From Treponema sp. (lineage in GTDB: Bacteria > Spirochaetota > Spirochaetia > Treponematales > Breznakiellaceae), in NCBI GenBank assembly GCA_031257385.1, contig JAIROT010000173.1, positions 1 through 40,620 on the forward strand: a stretch of 40,620 nucleotides of DNA, written 5' to 3'. Every line of letters begins with the position of its first letter. Within the stretch, counting starts at the first letter, position 1. The translations under genes were made by a program, and so were the position numbers. The notes beneath the pieces are model-generated. The model made no database searches and was not told the origin of the DNA. It was given only the letters and a program-made list of their open reading frames with translations. Below are positions 33,939 through 40,620 of this stretch, in pieces.

Positions 33939-35243
33939 TTAGTTTCCGAACATCAAATTCGGAATGGTCATGGAAAAAGCCGGCACAAAAGTCAGCACCA
34001 GCAGCACCGTAACCATAGTAACATAGAACGGAACCATGGCTTTCGCGGTTTTCTCAATGGTAATGCCCCCGATGGAACTGCCCACAAACAGTACCGTTCC
34101 CACCGGCGGGGTCAAAAGCCCGATGGAAAGATTCAGCATCATAACAATCCCGAACTGCACCGCGTCCATGCCGATTGCCGGGGAAGTTACCACCGGAACC
34201 AGTATGGGGGCGGCAATCAGAATGAGCGGGGCCATATCCATAACGCAGCCCAAAATGAGGAGGGCGAAGTTTATCAGCAGGAGCAGCACTATCCGGTTAT
34301 GGCTTATGCCGAGGAGGCCCTGGGTAATGAGGGACGGAATACGGAGAACCGTCATCATATAACCGAAGGCCGAAGACGCGGCGATCAGGGTCATTACCAT
34401 GGCCAGGGTTCCCAGCGTCCGTTTCAGTATGGGCCACAGATCTTTCAGCGTGATTTTTTTGTAGAAAAAGATTGAAACGATAAAAGCCCAGATACAGGCA
34501 AGTACCGATGATTCGTTTGCGGTAACAATGCCGGTAAACACCCCGCCGATGATCAAGACCACCGTAAAAAGCCCCAGCAGGCTGTCAAGGCCGATCTTGA
34601 GCGATTCTTTGAACGTATATTTTCCGCCTCGGGGGTAATTCCGTTTCAGTGACATGCTGTAACACAGAACCATAAGGGCAAGTCCCAGCAGCACGCCCGG
34701 TATCAGACCCGCCATAAACAGTTTTCCTACCGAAAGGCCGCCTATAGCCGCAGCGTAGATGATCATATTGTGGCTCGGCGGAATCAACACCCCCTGGCAG
34801 GCGCTGGCGATGGTAATGCAGACCGAAAAATCCGTATCGTAGCCCTGCTTTTTCATCATGTCTATTTCCAGCGGGCCAAGGGACGAGGTGTCCGCCACCG
34901 CGGAGCCTGAAATGCCGCCGAAAAACATACTGGCCACCACGTTCACCATTGCCAGCCCGCCGCGCATACGCCCCACAAACACGTCGGCGAGTTTTACCAG
35001 GCGGTCCGAAATACCCCCCGCGCCCATGATTTCCCCCGCAAGGATAAAGAAGGGAATGGCCAGCAGATTAAACGAATCCACCCCGCTGACCATTTTTTGG
35101 GTAATGGCCCCCAGGGAAATGCCCTTATACGCGGCGGTGGCAAAAGCCGAAAAAGCGAGCGCAAAGGCAATGGGAAATTTGATGATAATGAGAAAGGCAA
35201 AAAGCCCTATCAACAGGGAAATCGCCACAGAATCTACAGTCAT
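33939..35243 (-). CDS. dctM: TRAP transporter large permease DctM
   Basis: This 434-residue inner-membrane subunit has about 12 helices and carries the sodium-coupled transport path. Motifs: PFFILAGEIMGAGGISDRLV, MFFGGISGSAVADTSSLGP, PPSHNMIIYAAA and GLLTPPVGTVLFVG. Its ATG overlaps the dctQ TGA, so the two permease subunits are coupled. The gap to dctP is 53 bp. Confidence 0.96.
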   Translation of the reverse strand: MTVDSVAISLLIGLFAFLIIIKFPIAFALAFSAFATAAYKGISLGAITQKMVSGVDSFNLLAIPFFILAGEIMGAGGISDRLVKLADVFVGRMRGGLAMVNVVASMFFGGISGSAVADTSSLGPLEIDMMKKQGYDTDFSVCITIASACQGVLIPPSHNMIIYAAAIGGLSVGKLFMAGLIPGVLLGLALMVLCYSMSLKRNYPRGGKYTFKESLKIGLDSLLGLFTVVLIIGGVFTGIVTANESSVLACIWAFIVSIFFYKKITLKDLWPILKRTLGTLAMVMTLIAASSAFGYMMTVLRIPSLITQGLLGISHNRIVLLLLINFALLILGCVMDMAPLILIAAPILVPVVTSPAIGMDAVQFGIVMMLNLSIGLLTPPVGTVLFVGSSIGGITIEKTAKAMVPFYVTMVTVLLVLTFVPAFSMTIPNLMFGN

Positions 35244-35767
35244 AGTGTCGCCTGCTCCTTTGAAAAATCCCCCCGCTTTTTCTGCTGTTCATCGGTACCG
35301 TACTTGAAGTGATCGTATATTTGATAGACGGCAATCATGGACAGCAGAACTCCTACGGCTGTGGGGAACAGGTACTGCCAGCCCACGGGTATCCCCGTTC
35401 CCGGAAGGCGGTTGAATTTGAGCTTGGTAAAATACGGCCCCATATTAATGCACATCATGATCCCCATGATGAAGATGAGGAGTTTCCCGATTATTTCCAG
35501 GGGCAGCTTGATTTTTTTAAGGGCCCGGTCGGCAATAATGGTAAGGGCGATATGAATTTTATCCCGCACCCCCAGGGCCATGGCGATAAAACAGAACAGG
35601 ATCATAAACTGCCGGGCCATTTCTTCCGACCAGCCCGGTGCGTTATTAAAGAAATAACGCAGCACAATCTGTATCGTAACCACAACAAGCATGGCGCCCA
35701 GGCTGACGGCGGCGATTACCTCAAAGACCATACATATAAAGTTGACTATTTTCTTATACGTACCCAC
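35240..35767 (-). CDS. dctQ: TRAP transporter small permease DctQ
   Basis: This 175-residue membrane subunit has four helices and joins DctM and DctP to form the transporter. The pattern VTIQIVLRYFFNNAPGWSEEMARQFMILFCF is diagnostic (key part RYFFNNAPGWSEE). I placed the start at GTG (35765-35767) because AAGGAGG lies 7 bases upstream of it. The ATG listed in the track is only 1 base from that site, which is too close. First gene of dctQ-dctM-dctP-kdgF, with a good promoter. Confidence 0.92.
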   Translation of the reverse strand: MGTYKKIVNFICMVFEVIAAVSLGAMLVVVTIQIVLRYFFNNAPGWSEEMARQFMILFCFIAMALGVRDKIHIALTIIADRALKKIKLPLEIIGKLLIFIMGIMMCINMGPYFTKLKFNRLPGTGIPVGWQYLFPTAVGVLLSMIAVYQIYDHFKYGTDEQQKKRGDFSKEQATL

Positions 35768-35795
35768 CGGCATACCTCCTTATGACACTCGACTG

Positions 35796-35824
35796 ATTAT
35801 AAAGCACATTGCCGGAATTAACAA
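35796..35824 (-). promoter_or_regulatory. Predicted dctQMP-kdgF promoter
   Basis: On the minus strand, TTGTTA, a 17-base spacer and TATAAT lie about 30 bp before the dctQ start. Confidence 0.65.
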
Positions 35825-35845
35825 GTAACCCGCGGCGCGGCGATT

Positions 35846-36080
35846 AGGGCCGGCGCATACAACTTTTTATTCGAAAGTCTGGTTTAATACCCCGGAGCTC
35901 TGCTCCGCGGAGGCTCATCCTCTGAAACCCCGTAAAACCGCATAAATCATGAAGAAAAATCCACCGTTGCGTCGAAAAAGTCGAAAAAGTCAAAAAAGGG
36001 CTTTGAAGTAAAAACTTCTTCGAATTTTTTCGATTTTGCGGTAAAAATTTTGGGGGGAGTCAAAATGATGCGCCGGCCCT
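35846..36080 (+). mobile_element. MITE-like element with 13-bp terminal inverted repeats, copy C
   Basis: AGGGCCGGCGCAT at the left and ATGCGCCGGCCCT at the right are perfect inverted repeats bounding 235 bp that encode no protein. Inside are the short module TTCGAAAGTCTGGTTTAATA (35870-35889), a GGAGCTCTGCTCCGCGGAGG hairpin and a long A/T-rich segment shared with copies A and B. No clear target-site duplication is seen. Confidence 0.75.
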
Positions 36081-36094
36081 GGCTATAAATGTAG

Positions 36095-36123
36095 TTGATA
36101 AAAATAAAGTACCGGGTTATGAT
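36095..36123 (+). promoter_or_regulatory. Predicted promoter of the PilZ gene, near-leaderless
   Basis: TTGATA, a 17-base spacer and TATGAT end 5 bases before the ATG at 36129, leaving no room for a normal ribosome-binding site. Confidence 0.6.
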
Positions 36124-36128
36124 AAGGT

Positions 36129-36911
36129 ATGAGTAACGAGAATAACCCTTCTGATATTGTCGGGAAAAAGGTCTTTTTTTTGTATCCCACGGCGGCGGTA
36201 CAGAACAAGCTTATTGAGGAACTGGTCCAGATGGAATATGAGGCATATATTGCCAAGGATCATGCCGCCCTGCGCCGCCTGCTGAAACAATACCCCGACA
36301 GCATCATTTTCATTGATATCAATGAACAAATGAGCGACAAGGAATGGGACGCCTGGATTCAGGGGCTGGTATCCGCGCCTGAAACAAAAGATGTGATAAT
36401 CGGCATTCTTACCTCAAATGACAAGGGGGAGCTGCGGCAAAAATACGCCGGCGCCGCGTACCTTAAGGGCGGCTACAACGTCTTCAAGTCGGATATTGAC
36501 GGCGCCATCAAACATCTTATCGCCGTGCTCAACACCGCCGGAGCCAAGGGCCGCCGCAAGTACCTGCGGGTAACCACGGAAAACGAAACCATGACCACGG
36601 TGAATATGCCCATAAACGGCAGCTTTATCAGCGGCAAAATTACGGACATCAGCGTGGTGGGCTTTTCCTGCACTTTTGAAAATGATCCTGATATTCTCAA
36701 GAATACCCTGGTCAACAATATACAGGTGAAGCTCCAAATCATGCTTCTCAATGTGGAAGGGATTGTTTTCGGTTCCCGCATGGACGGCAATTCGCGGATT
36801 TACGTGGTGCTTTTTACCAAGCGGATCGATCCGGTGGTACGGACCAAAATCAGAAAGTACATCCAGCAGAATCTGCAGTCCAGGATGGATAGTGAACTGA
36901 AATTTGCCTAA
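36129..36911 (+). CDS. PilZ-domain protein with receiver-like N-terminus
   Basis: This 260-residue cytoplasmic protein is a likely c-di-GMP effector. Residues about 12-130 resemble a receiver fold (KKVFFLYPTAAVQNKLIEEL.., SIIFIDI, VIIGILTSND), but there is no clear acid pocket, so it may not be phosphorylated. Residues about 138-250 are a PilZ domain with GRRKYLRV, matching the RxxxR c-di-GMP motif, and DISVVGFSC, matching the D/NxSxxG motif. It is followed after 18 bp by hemerythrin, so a c-di-GMP and oxygen theme is plausible, for example in motility control. Confidence 0.85.
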   Translation: MSNENNPSDIVGKKVFFLYPTAAVQNKLIEELVQMEYEAYIAKDHAALRRLLKQYPDSIIFIDINEQMSDKEWDAWIQGLVSAPETKDVIIGILTSNDKGELRQKYAGAAYLKGGYNVFKSDIDGAIKHLIAVLNTAGAKGRRKYLRVTTENETMTTVNMPINGSFISGKITDISVVGFSCTFENDPDILKNTLVNNIQVKLQIMLLNVEGIVFGSRMDGNSRIYVVLFTKRIDPVVRTKIRKYIQQNLQSRMDSELKFA

Positions 36912-36929
36912 GAGTTGTGGTTCAGGATA

Positions 36930-37376
36930 ATGCAAATAGATGACGCGCTAATCAGCAGATTAAAAGACGGCGTTAAAACGATTAATGATCAACACAAAAA
37001 GATATTTGACTTTACCACGGATCTATTTGCCCATTGCGTGGGTGACGATGAGGAAGAAAACCTCTATTTCGAAGCGGTAATAGGGGACGCCGCCGAACTG
37101 ATAAAAACGCATTTTAAGACCGAAGAAGAGCTCATGCTCGAAACGAAATTTTCCTTTTATGAATACACCGATCACAAAAAAGAGCACGAAGAATTTGTGT
37201 GCGCCGTTAACAATTATATCGAACAGTTTCAGGCTTCGAGAAGCACGAATCTATTGATGTTCGCCAGTTACGTCAAATGGTGGGTTATCGGTCACATCAA
37301 GCGCCACGACCGAAAATACATCAACTACTTTAACCGTCTGACTGAAGGCAGCGGCATAGAAAAAATGAGGGTGTGA
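36930..37376 (+). CDS. Bacteriohemerythrin
   Basis: This 148-residue, four-helix O2-binding protein has a non-heme di-iron site. The ligand pattern is complete: INDQHKKIFD, HFKTEEELM, HKKEHEEF and HIKRHDRKY. I chose the ATG at 36930 (weak AGGA two bases upstream) rather than the TTG at 36915. In anaerobic spirochetes such proteins may sense, store or scavenge oxygen. It is the second gene of a pair with the PilZ protein. Confidence 0.92.
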   Translation: MQIDDALISRLKDGVKTINDQHKKIFDFTTDLFAHCVGDDEEENLYFEAVIGDAAELIKTHFKTEEELMLETKFSFYEYTDHKKEHEEFVCAVNNYIEQFQASRSTNLLMFASYVKWWVIGHIKRHDRKYINYFNRLTEGSGIEKMRV

Positions 37377-37391
37377 GGGCTGCCTGACGGA

Positions 37392-37441
37392 GGGCCGGGT
37401 ACATGCATCGCGGGCCCCGGTTTGCCGCCGGCCCCTATTTT
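37392..37441 (+). terminator. Hairpin terminator between convergent genes
   Basis: The stem GGGCCGG / CCGGCCC is followed by CTATTTTT, and the tail runs into the cyclase stop. It likely ends the PilZ-hemerythrin transcript and perhaps the converging cyclase transcript. Confidence 0.5.
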
Positions 37442-40152
37442 TCCGTCAGGTTATACACCCCGTCCCAGGTGTCCGGGGGGGCTTCCCGCAAAAAGGCCTC
37501 GCAGCGGTCTATGTATTTTTGGGAGGGGCCGTGTTCTTCCATGGACAGGGTTTCCCGGAAAGCTTCCGCGGCGTGTACCCAGTCCCGCTTTTCAAAACAG
37601 TCCAGGGCCTGGTGAAAAACCTCCGCCAGTTTTTTCTGTTCAGGGCCGGCGTTTTCGGCGGTTTCCAGCAGATTACAGAGCCGTACCGGCTCGTGGATTC
37701 CCACCACCCGCACGCGGTCGAGTTTGCGGTACAGAATACGGTCCCCGGTTTCCCTTACCGTGTCCTCGGAAGCAAGTATCCATGTGCCGTATTGCTTGTT
37801 CACCCCTTCAAGACGGGCCGCCAGGTTTACCGCGTTTCCCATGATCGTGTAGTTCATCTTGTTTTCGGTACCCATGTTACCGGCGACCATGTAGCCGGTG
37901 TTGATGCCGATGCGGGTCAAAAGCGGACGGGGCGACATGTTCTCGGCCAAAATCGCCCGGTTCATTTCGTTCTCAATCCGCTTCATGGCTATCGCGGAAA
38001 CACAGGCCCGCAGCGGATGGTCGGGCAGGTCCAGAGGCGCGCCGAAAAAGGCGATAATCGCGTCTCCCTCGTATTTATCGATAGTTCCCTTTTCATCAAG
38101 AACCACGTCGCTCATGGCCGTCAGGTAACGGTTAAGCAGACGTACCAGGTCTTCGGGGTCAAGTTTCTCGGAAATCGTGGAAAATCCCTGCACATCGGTA
38201 AAAATCGCGCTCATCATGCGCTTGACCCCGCCGAGCTGCAGCCGCGAAGGATCGGAAATAATTTCCTTTACCACGTCGCTTGAAACATAAGTGGAAAAGG
38301 CTTCACGGATAAACAGTTTTTCCCGCTCCGAACCGGAGTAGGAAATTATTTCCCTGATGATAACGGCGCTGATCATGGCGAACAGGGTCCCCAGGGGGGC
38401 GAATGCATAGCCGGTAAAGCGCAGCAGCAGCAGCGCAGCCAGCGCGACAAGGAGCGTTACCGCGAAACCGGAAACCGCCCTCAGCAGAGGGGGGAATTTC
38501 ACGCTTAGCGCAAAAAACAGCGGGACAAACAAAAGGGCAAAAATCACGCTCCACCAATGCCCAAGGGGAACGATAAAGGCTTCCGAAAGGATCGTATCCA
38601 GCACCACCGCGTGCGTGCCGACATTCACATACTCGCCCCAGAAAGGATTTACCCCGATATCCGTGGTTCCCGTATCGACCCGGCCCAGAATACAGAATTT
38701 ATCCCGCAGCAATTGGCCGGTCTTCCCGCTGAGTTCCTCGTATTTTTCCAGGTCTATGGCGAGGTACTCCCCCAGGTCCGCGATGTATCCGGCCTCTTCC
38801 TGAATAAGCGCCGCGCTTTCGGGATATTCTTCGGACAGGCCGGCGGCCAGCGCGCGCAGCTTTGCCGCCGGCTCAAGGGCAATAATTTCCCCTATCAGGG
38901 CGCGGCTTTGGGCGCGGTAGTCCACGTATGCCGCAAAAGATTCATCGGAACAGTTTTCAAGCGCGCGGGCCTTTGCAAGCGGCGCCGCGTCAAACAGTTC
39001 CTCCAGCCCGGCAAGTATCCGGGGAAGCGCGGCAAGGGAAGAATCAAACTGGGCAAAAAAGGCAATTTCCGTGGAGGCAAGCGCCCGGCAGTACTGTTCC
39101 AGTTCCGCCTCAATATTGTCCAGCAGGGAAAAATCCACAAACGAAACATGCCGGTAACTGTGAAAGTAATCTTCACGCGGCCAGTCAAGCATCATCCTGC
39201 CGCCTGAATCCAGGGGAATGCGGATGTCTTTTTTCCCTTCCGGCAATTGCGCCCCTTTTATGAGCAGCTCCCGGCGTTTCAGTTCGATTTCCGGCCCGCC
39301 CAGGTAATCAATGAGCGGGGCAAAGGCAAGCTGCAAATACCAGTAGTTGTGAATGTTCTGGGCAAGGTAGATGCGCCGCCTGATCCCGTCAGGATCGATT
39401 TCTACGTTGGTAAACCCCGCCCCTTTCGCCGCCTCACTAAAGGAAGGCAGGGCGGGCAGTATGTCAACATAAAGACTCTTCAGGGCATCGGCGCCGGCCC
39501 GCACCGGGTAGGAAAAATGTTTTTCGGCCAGGGGACGGCGGCCTATCTGCTCGCTGTCGGTGAGGGGAGCGGAACGCAGATTCAGCGTGGCCCAGCTTTT
39601 CCCGAACAGGGCCGATGCCTGGGCCAAATAAAGATCGTTGTCCCGGGCCACGCCCTGGGCCTTTCTGAAAAGGTCATCCCGCTCGCCGCGGATAATCTCC
39701 GAGAGCGCGCCGGCGTATTCGTTAATGCCGGAAGCTCCCAGCCTGCCGGCCCGTAGCGCGGAAAAAATCTCCTGCGCGGAATTGTCTATTTCCGAAAAAC
39801 TCTCGTCAAAATCCGAGGGCAGACCCTGGTTCAGGTAAACGCCGTCCACTCCCTGCGGCCCCTTGTCAATAAATTCAATATCGAAAATAGCAGCCCTGGC
39901 CCCGTATTCCTTGAGCCGCAGCAGACCCTCGGCGGTTACCGAGCGGGGCCAGGGAAAAGTGCCGTTATACGCGATGGCGTTATCATCCACGTCAAGGAAA
40001 ACCACATTATCGATCCGTTCCCGTTGCGGCCTGAAACGGAGGGCAAAATCGTAGAAGCGTTCCTCAAGGGAATCAAGAAAACCCGTCAAATAAAAGAAAG
40101 AGAAAAAAGCCGCGGCTCCAAAGCCGATAAGAATATTTTTCCAGGGTTTCAT
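37435..40152 (-). CDS. CHASE2-domain class III adenylate/guanylate cyclase
   Basis: This 905-residue membrane protein has an N-terminal helix (about 7-26) and a large extracytoplasmic CHASE2 sensor (about 30-520). The sensor motifs are VVFLDVDDNAIAYNGTFPWPR and AAIFDIEFID. Three helices (about 535-605) lead to a class III cyclase domain (about 640-830). Metal aspartates are in IFTDVQGFST and YEGDAIIAFFG. MGNAVNLAARLEG is the transition-state motif, and the YTI discriminator favours ATP. The C-terminus has a short TPR-like helical tail (ALDCFEKRDWVHAAEAFRE). The start ATG overlaps the stop of a 10-codon ORF (ATGA) and lacks a good ribosome-binding site of its own. The stimulus is unknown. Confidence 0.93.
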   Translation of the reverse strand: MKPWKNILIGFGAAAFFSFFYLTGFLDSLEERFYDFALRFRPQRERIDNVVFLDVDDNAIAYNGTFPWPRSVTAEGLLRLKEYGARAAIFDIEFIDKGPQGVDGVYLNQGLPSDFDESFSEIDNSAQEIFSALRAGRLGASGINEYAGALSEIIRGERDDLFRKAQGVARDNDLYLAQASALFGKSWATLNLRSAPLTDSEQIGRRPLAEKHFSYPVRAGADALKSLYVDILPALPSFSEAAKGAGFTNVEIDPDGIRRRIYLAQNIHNYWYLQLAFAPLIDYLGGPEIELKRRELLIKGAQLPEGKKDIRIPLDSGGRMMLDWPREDYFHSYRHVSFVDFSLLDNIEAELEQYCRALASTEIAFFAQFDSSLAALPRILAGLEELFDAAPLAKARALENCSDESFAAYVDYRAQSRALIGEIIALEPAAKLRALAAGLSEEYPESAALIQEEAGYIADLGEYLAIDLEKYEELSGKTGQLLRDKFCILGRVDTGTTDIGVNPFWGEYVNVGTHAVVLDTILSEAFIVPLGHWWSVIFALLFVPLFFALSVKFPPLLRAVSGFAVTLLVALAALLLLRFTGYAFAPLGTLFAMISAVIIREIISYSGSEREKLFIREAFSTYVSSDVVKEIISDPSRLQLGGVKRMMSAIFTDVQGFSTISEKLDPEDLVRLLNRYLTAMSDVVLDEKGTIDKYEGDAIIAFFGAPLDLPDHPLRACVSAIAMKRIENEMNRAILAENMSPRPLLTRIGINTGYMVAGNMGTENKMNYTIMGNAVNLAARLEGVNKQYGTWILASEDTVRETGDRILYRKLDRVRVVGIHEPVRLCNLLETAENAGPEQKKLAEVFHQALDCFEKRDWVHAAEAFRETLSMEEHGPSQKYIDRCEAFLREAPPDTWDGVYNLTEK

Positions 40153-40181
40153 ATTCCGGCAGCCTGCTGCGCTTCGCGCAT
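40149..40181 (-). CDS. Putative 10-codon leader ORF coupled to the cyclase gene
   Basis: GGAGG, four bases, then ATG opens MREAQQAAGI, whose TGA overlaps the cyclase ATG (ATGA). It carries the only good ribosome-binding site in front of the cyclase, so re-initiation after this ORF may be needed. It is unrelated to known leader peptides. Confidence 0.4.
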   Translation of the reverse strand: MREAQQAAGI

Positions 40182-40191
40182 AAAACCTCCA

Positions 40192-40214
40192 AAAATCGCC
40201 CGCAGGGCGATTTT
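40192..40214 (-). terminator. Perfect hairpin upstream of the cyclase leader ORF
   Basis: On the minus strand, AAAATCGCCC-TGC-GGGCGATTTT continues into T residues and then directly into the GGAGG site of the leader ORF. It may be the terminator of the gene at 40280 or an attenuator for the cyclase. Confidence 0.6.
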
Positions 40215-40279
40215 ATCCTGCAAACTCCCGGCCGGCTTTAGCCGCAAGGAGCCCAAAAATCCACAAGTCCCACAGGCGC

Positions 40280-40620
40280 CTAGAAAATCGCCGTTGTTGC
40301 GGACATCTCAAAGCGCCACTGCTCGCGTTCCCTGGGGGCAACATTCCCCGCCTGGGGCAGGAACACCCCGCCGCCCAGGTTCATGCTTATATCGGAACTA
40401 AGACTCAAAACAAGCGAGGTATACAGCTCAAGGCCCAGCGCGTACCGGTCTTCCGCTTCAGGAACCGGCCGGTCCTGAACCGACTCTTCAGATGTCCTCA
40501 GAAAATACGAGGCAGACAGCCCGGCGGAAACCATCTCGTGCAGCCGCGCCGTGTAGCCCGCCTGCGCCAGGCCCAGCCCCGACAGTTTCGCCTGCAGCAC
40601 CCTCCCCTGCGTTACCGTGG
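40280..40620 (-). CDS. C-terminal part of a probable outer-membrane protein (5' end outside window)
   Basis: The frame is open to the window edge, and the GTG used by the ORF track at 40598-40600 is internal. The 113 visible residues alternate polar and hydrophobic positions in beta-strand fashion (e.g. YALGLELYTSLVLSLSSDIS) and end in a terminal Phe (MSATTAIF), as beta-barrel outer-membrane proteins do. No family is recognised. It is upstream of the cyclase on the same strand, separated by 127 bp with a strong hairpin. Confidence 0.65.
   Translation of the reverse strand, partial: TVTQGRVLQAKLSGLGLAQAGYTARLHEMVSAGLSASYFLRTSEESVQDRPVPEAEDRYALGLELYTSLVLSLSSDISMNLGGGVFLPQAGNVAPREREQWRFEMSATTAIF

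Overview
The window looks like chromosomal DNA of a Treponema-lineage spirochete, probably a free-living or gut (termite-type) treponeme rather than a pathogen. The strongest marker is a full-length cytoplasmic filament protein gene (cfpA), which I know only from treponemes. It is followed, as I recall from T. pallidum, by a conserved hypothetical gene and a pyruvate,phosphate dikinase-type gene. A Lys/Ala-rich histone H1-like protein, a CHASE2-adenylate cyclase, an MCP, a PilZ protein, a bacteriohemerythrin and a TRAP transporter fit a motile, anaerobic, saccharolytic spirochete. There are no rRNA or tRNA genes, no CRISPR array and no prophage. The only transposase is the 3' end of an IS4/Tn5-type gene at the left edge.

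Layout. 1-227: transposase tail. 417-2606 (-): chemoreceptor. 3031-6173 (-): TGS-uridine kinase-like protein coupled to nicotinate phosphoribosyltransferase. 6237-7840 (-): accD-accA. 7989-9829 (+): TetR regulator and phosphotransacetylase. 10032-11138 (+): histone H1-like protein. 11294-17153 (-): cfpA, a hypothetical gene and ppdK. 17623-18955 (-): selenium-type yedE (frameshifted near its end) and a DUF3343 Se/S carrier. 19772-20797 (+): lipoprotein. 21106-21591 (-): luxS. 21739-27255 (-): copper block (HMA/DsbD-like/cupredoxin fusion, DUF2318 protein, copA, a 30-codon ORF, copZ). 27476-30838 (-): hflX, serS, LEA2-type protein. 30889-32256 (+): acidic membrane protein. 32378-35767 (-): dctQ-dctM-dctP-kdgF, read as uronate uptake and processing. 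36129-37376 (+): PilZ protein and hemerythrin. 37435-40152 (-): CHASE2 cyclase. 40280-40620 (-): C-terminus of a probable outer-membrane protein.

The intergenic DNA is unusual. A 20-bp module (TTCGAAAGTCTGGTTTAATA) occurs six times in about 25 kb. A larger element of about 235 bp has three copies, one with perfect 13-bp terminal inverted repeats (MITE-like). Other repeats are a 49-bp pair, a ten-unit heptamer array, a G10 tract, and a 67-bp palindromic insert lying in frame inside copA.

The observations I rate highest are: the MITE-like family; the in-frame palindrome in copA; a 28-bp motif shared by both copper transcription units, one copy apparently pushed away from its gene by a repeat insertion; a full-length PPDK-like protein whose ATP-grasp residues look lost while the phosphohistidine and PEP/pyruvate domains are intact; the yedE frameshift exposed by its GTGA coupling to DUF3343; and tiny leader ORFs coupled by ATGA to the MCP and cyclase genes. 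All functional calls come from reading the sequence and recalling families; no search was run.
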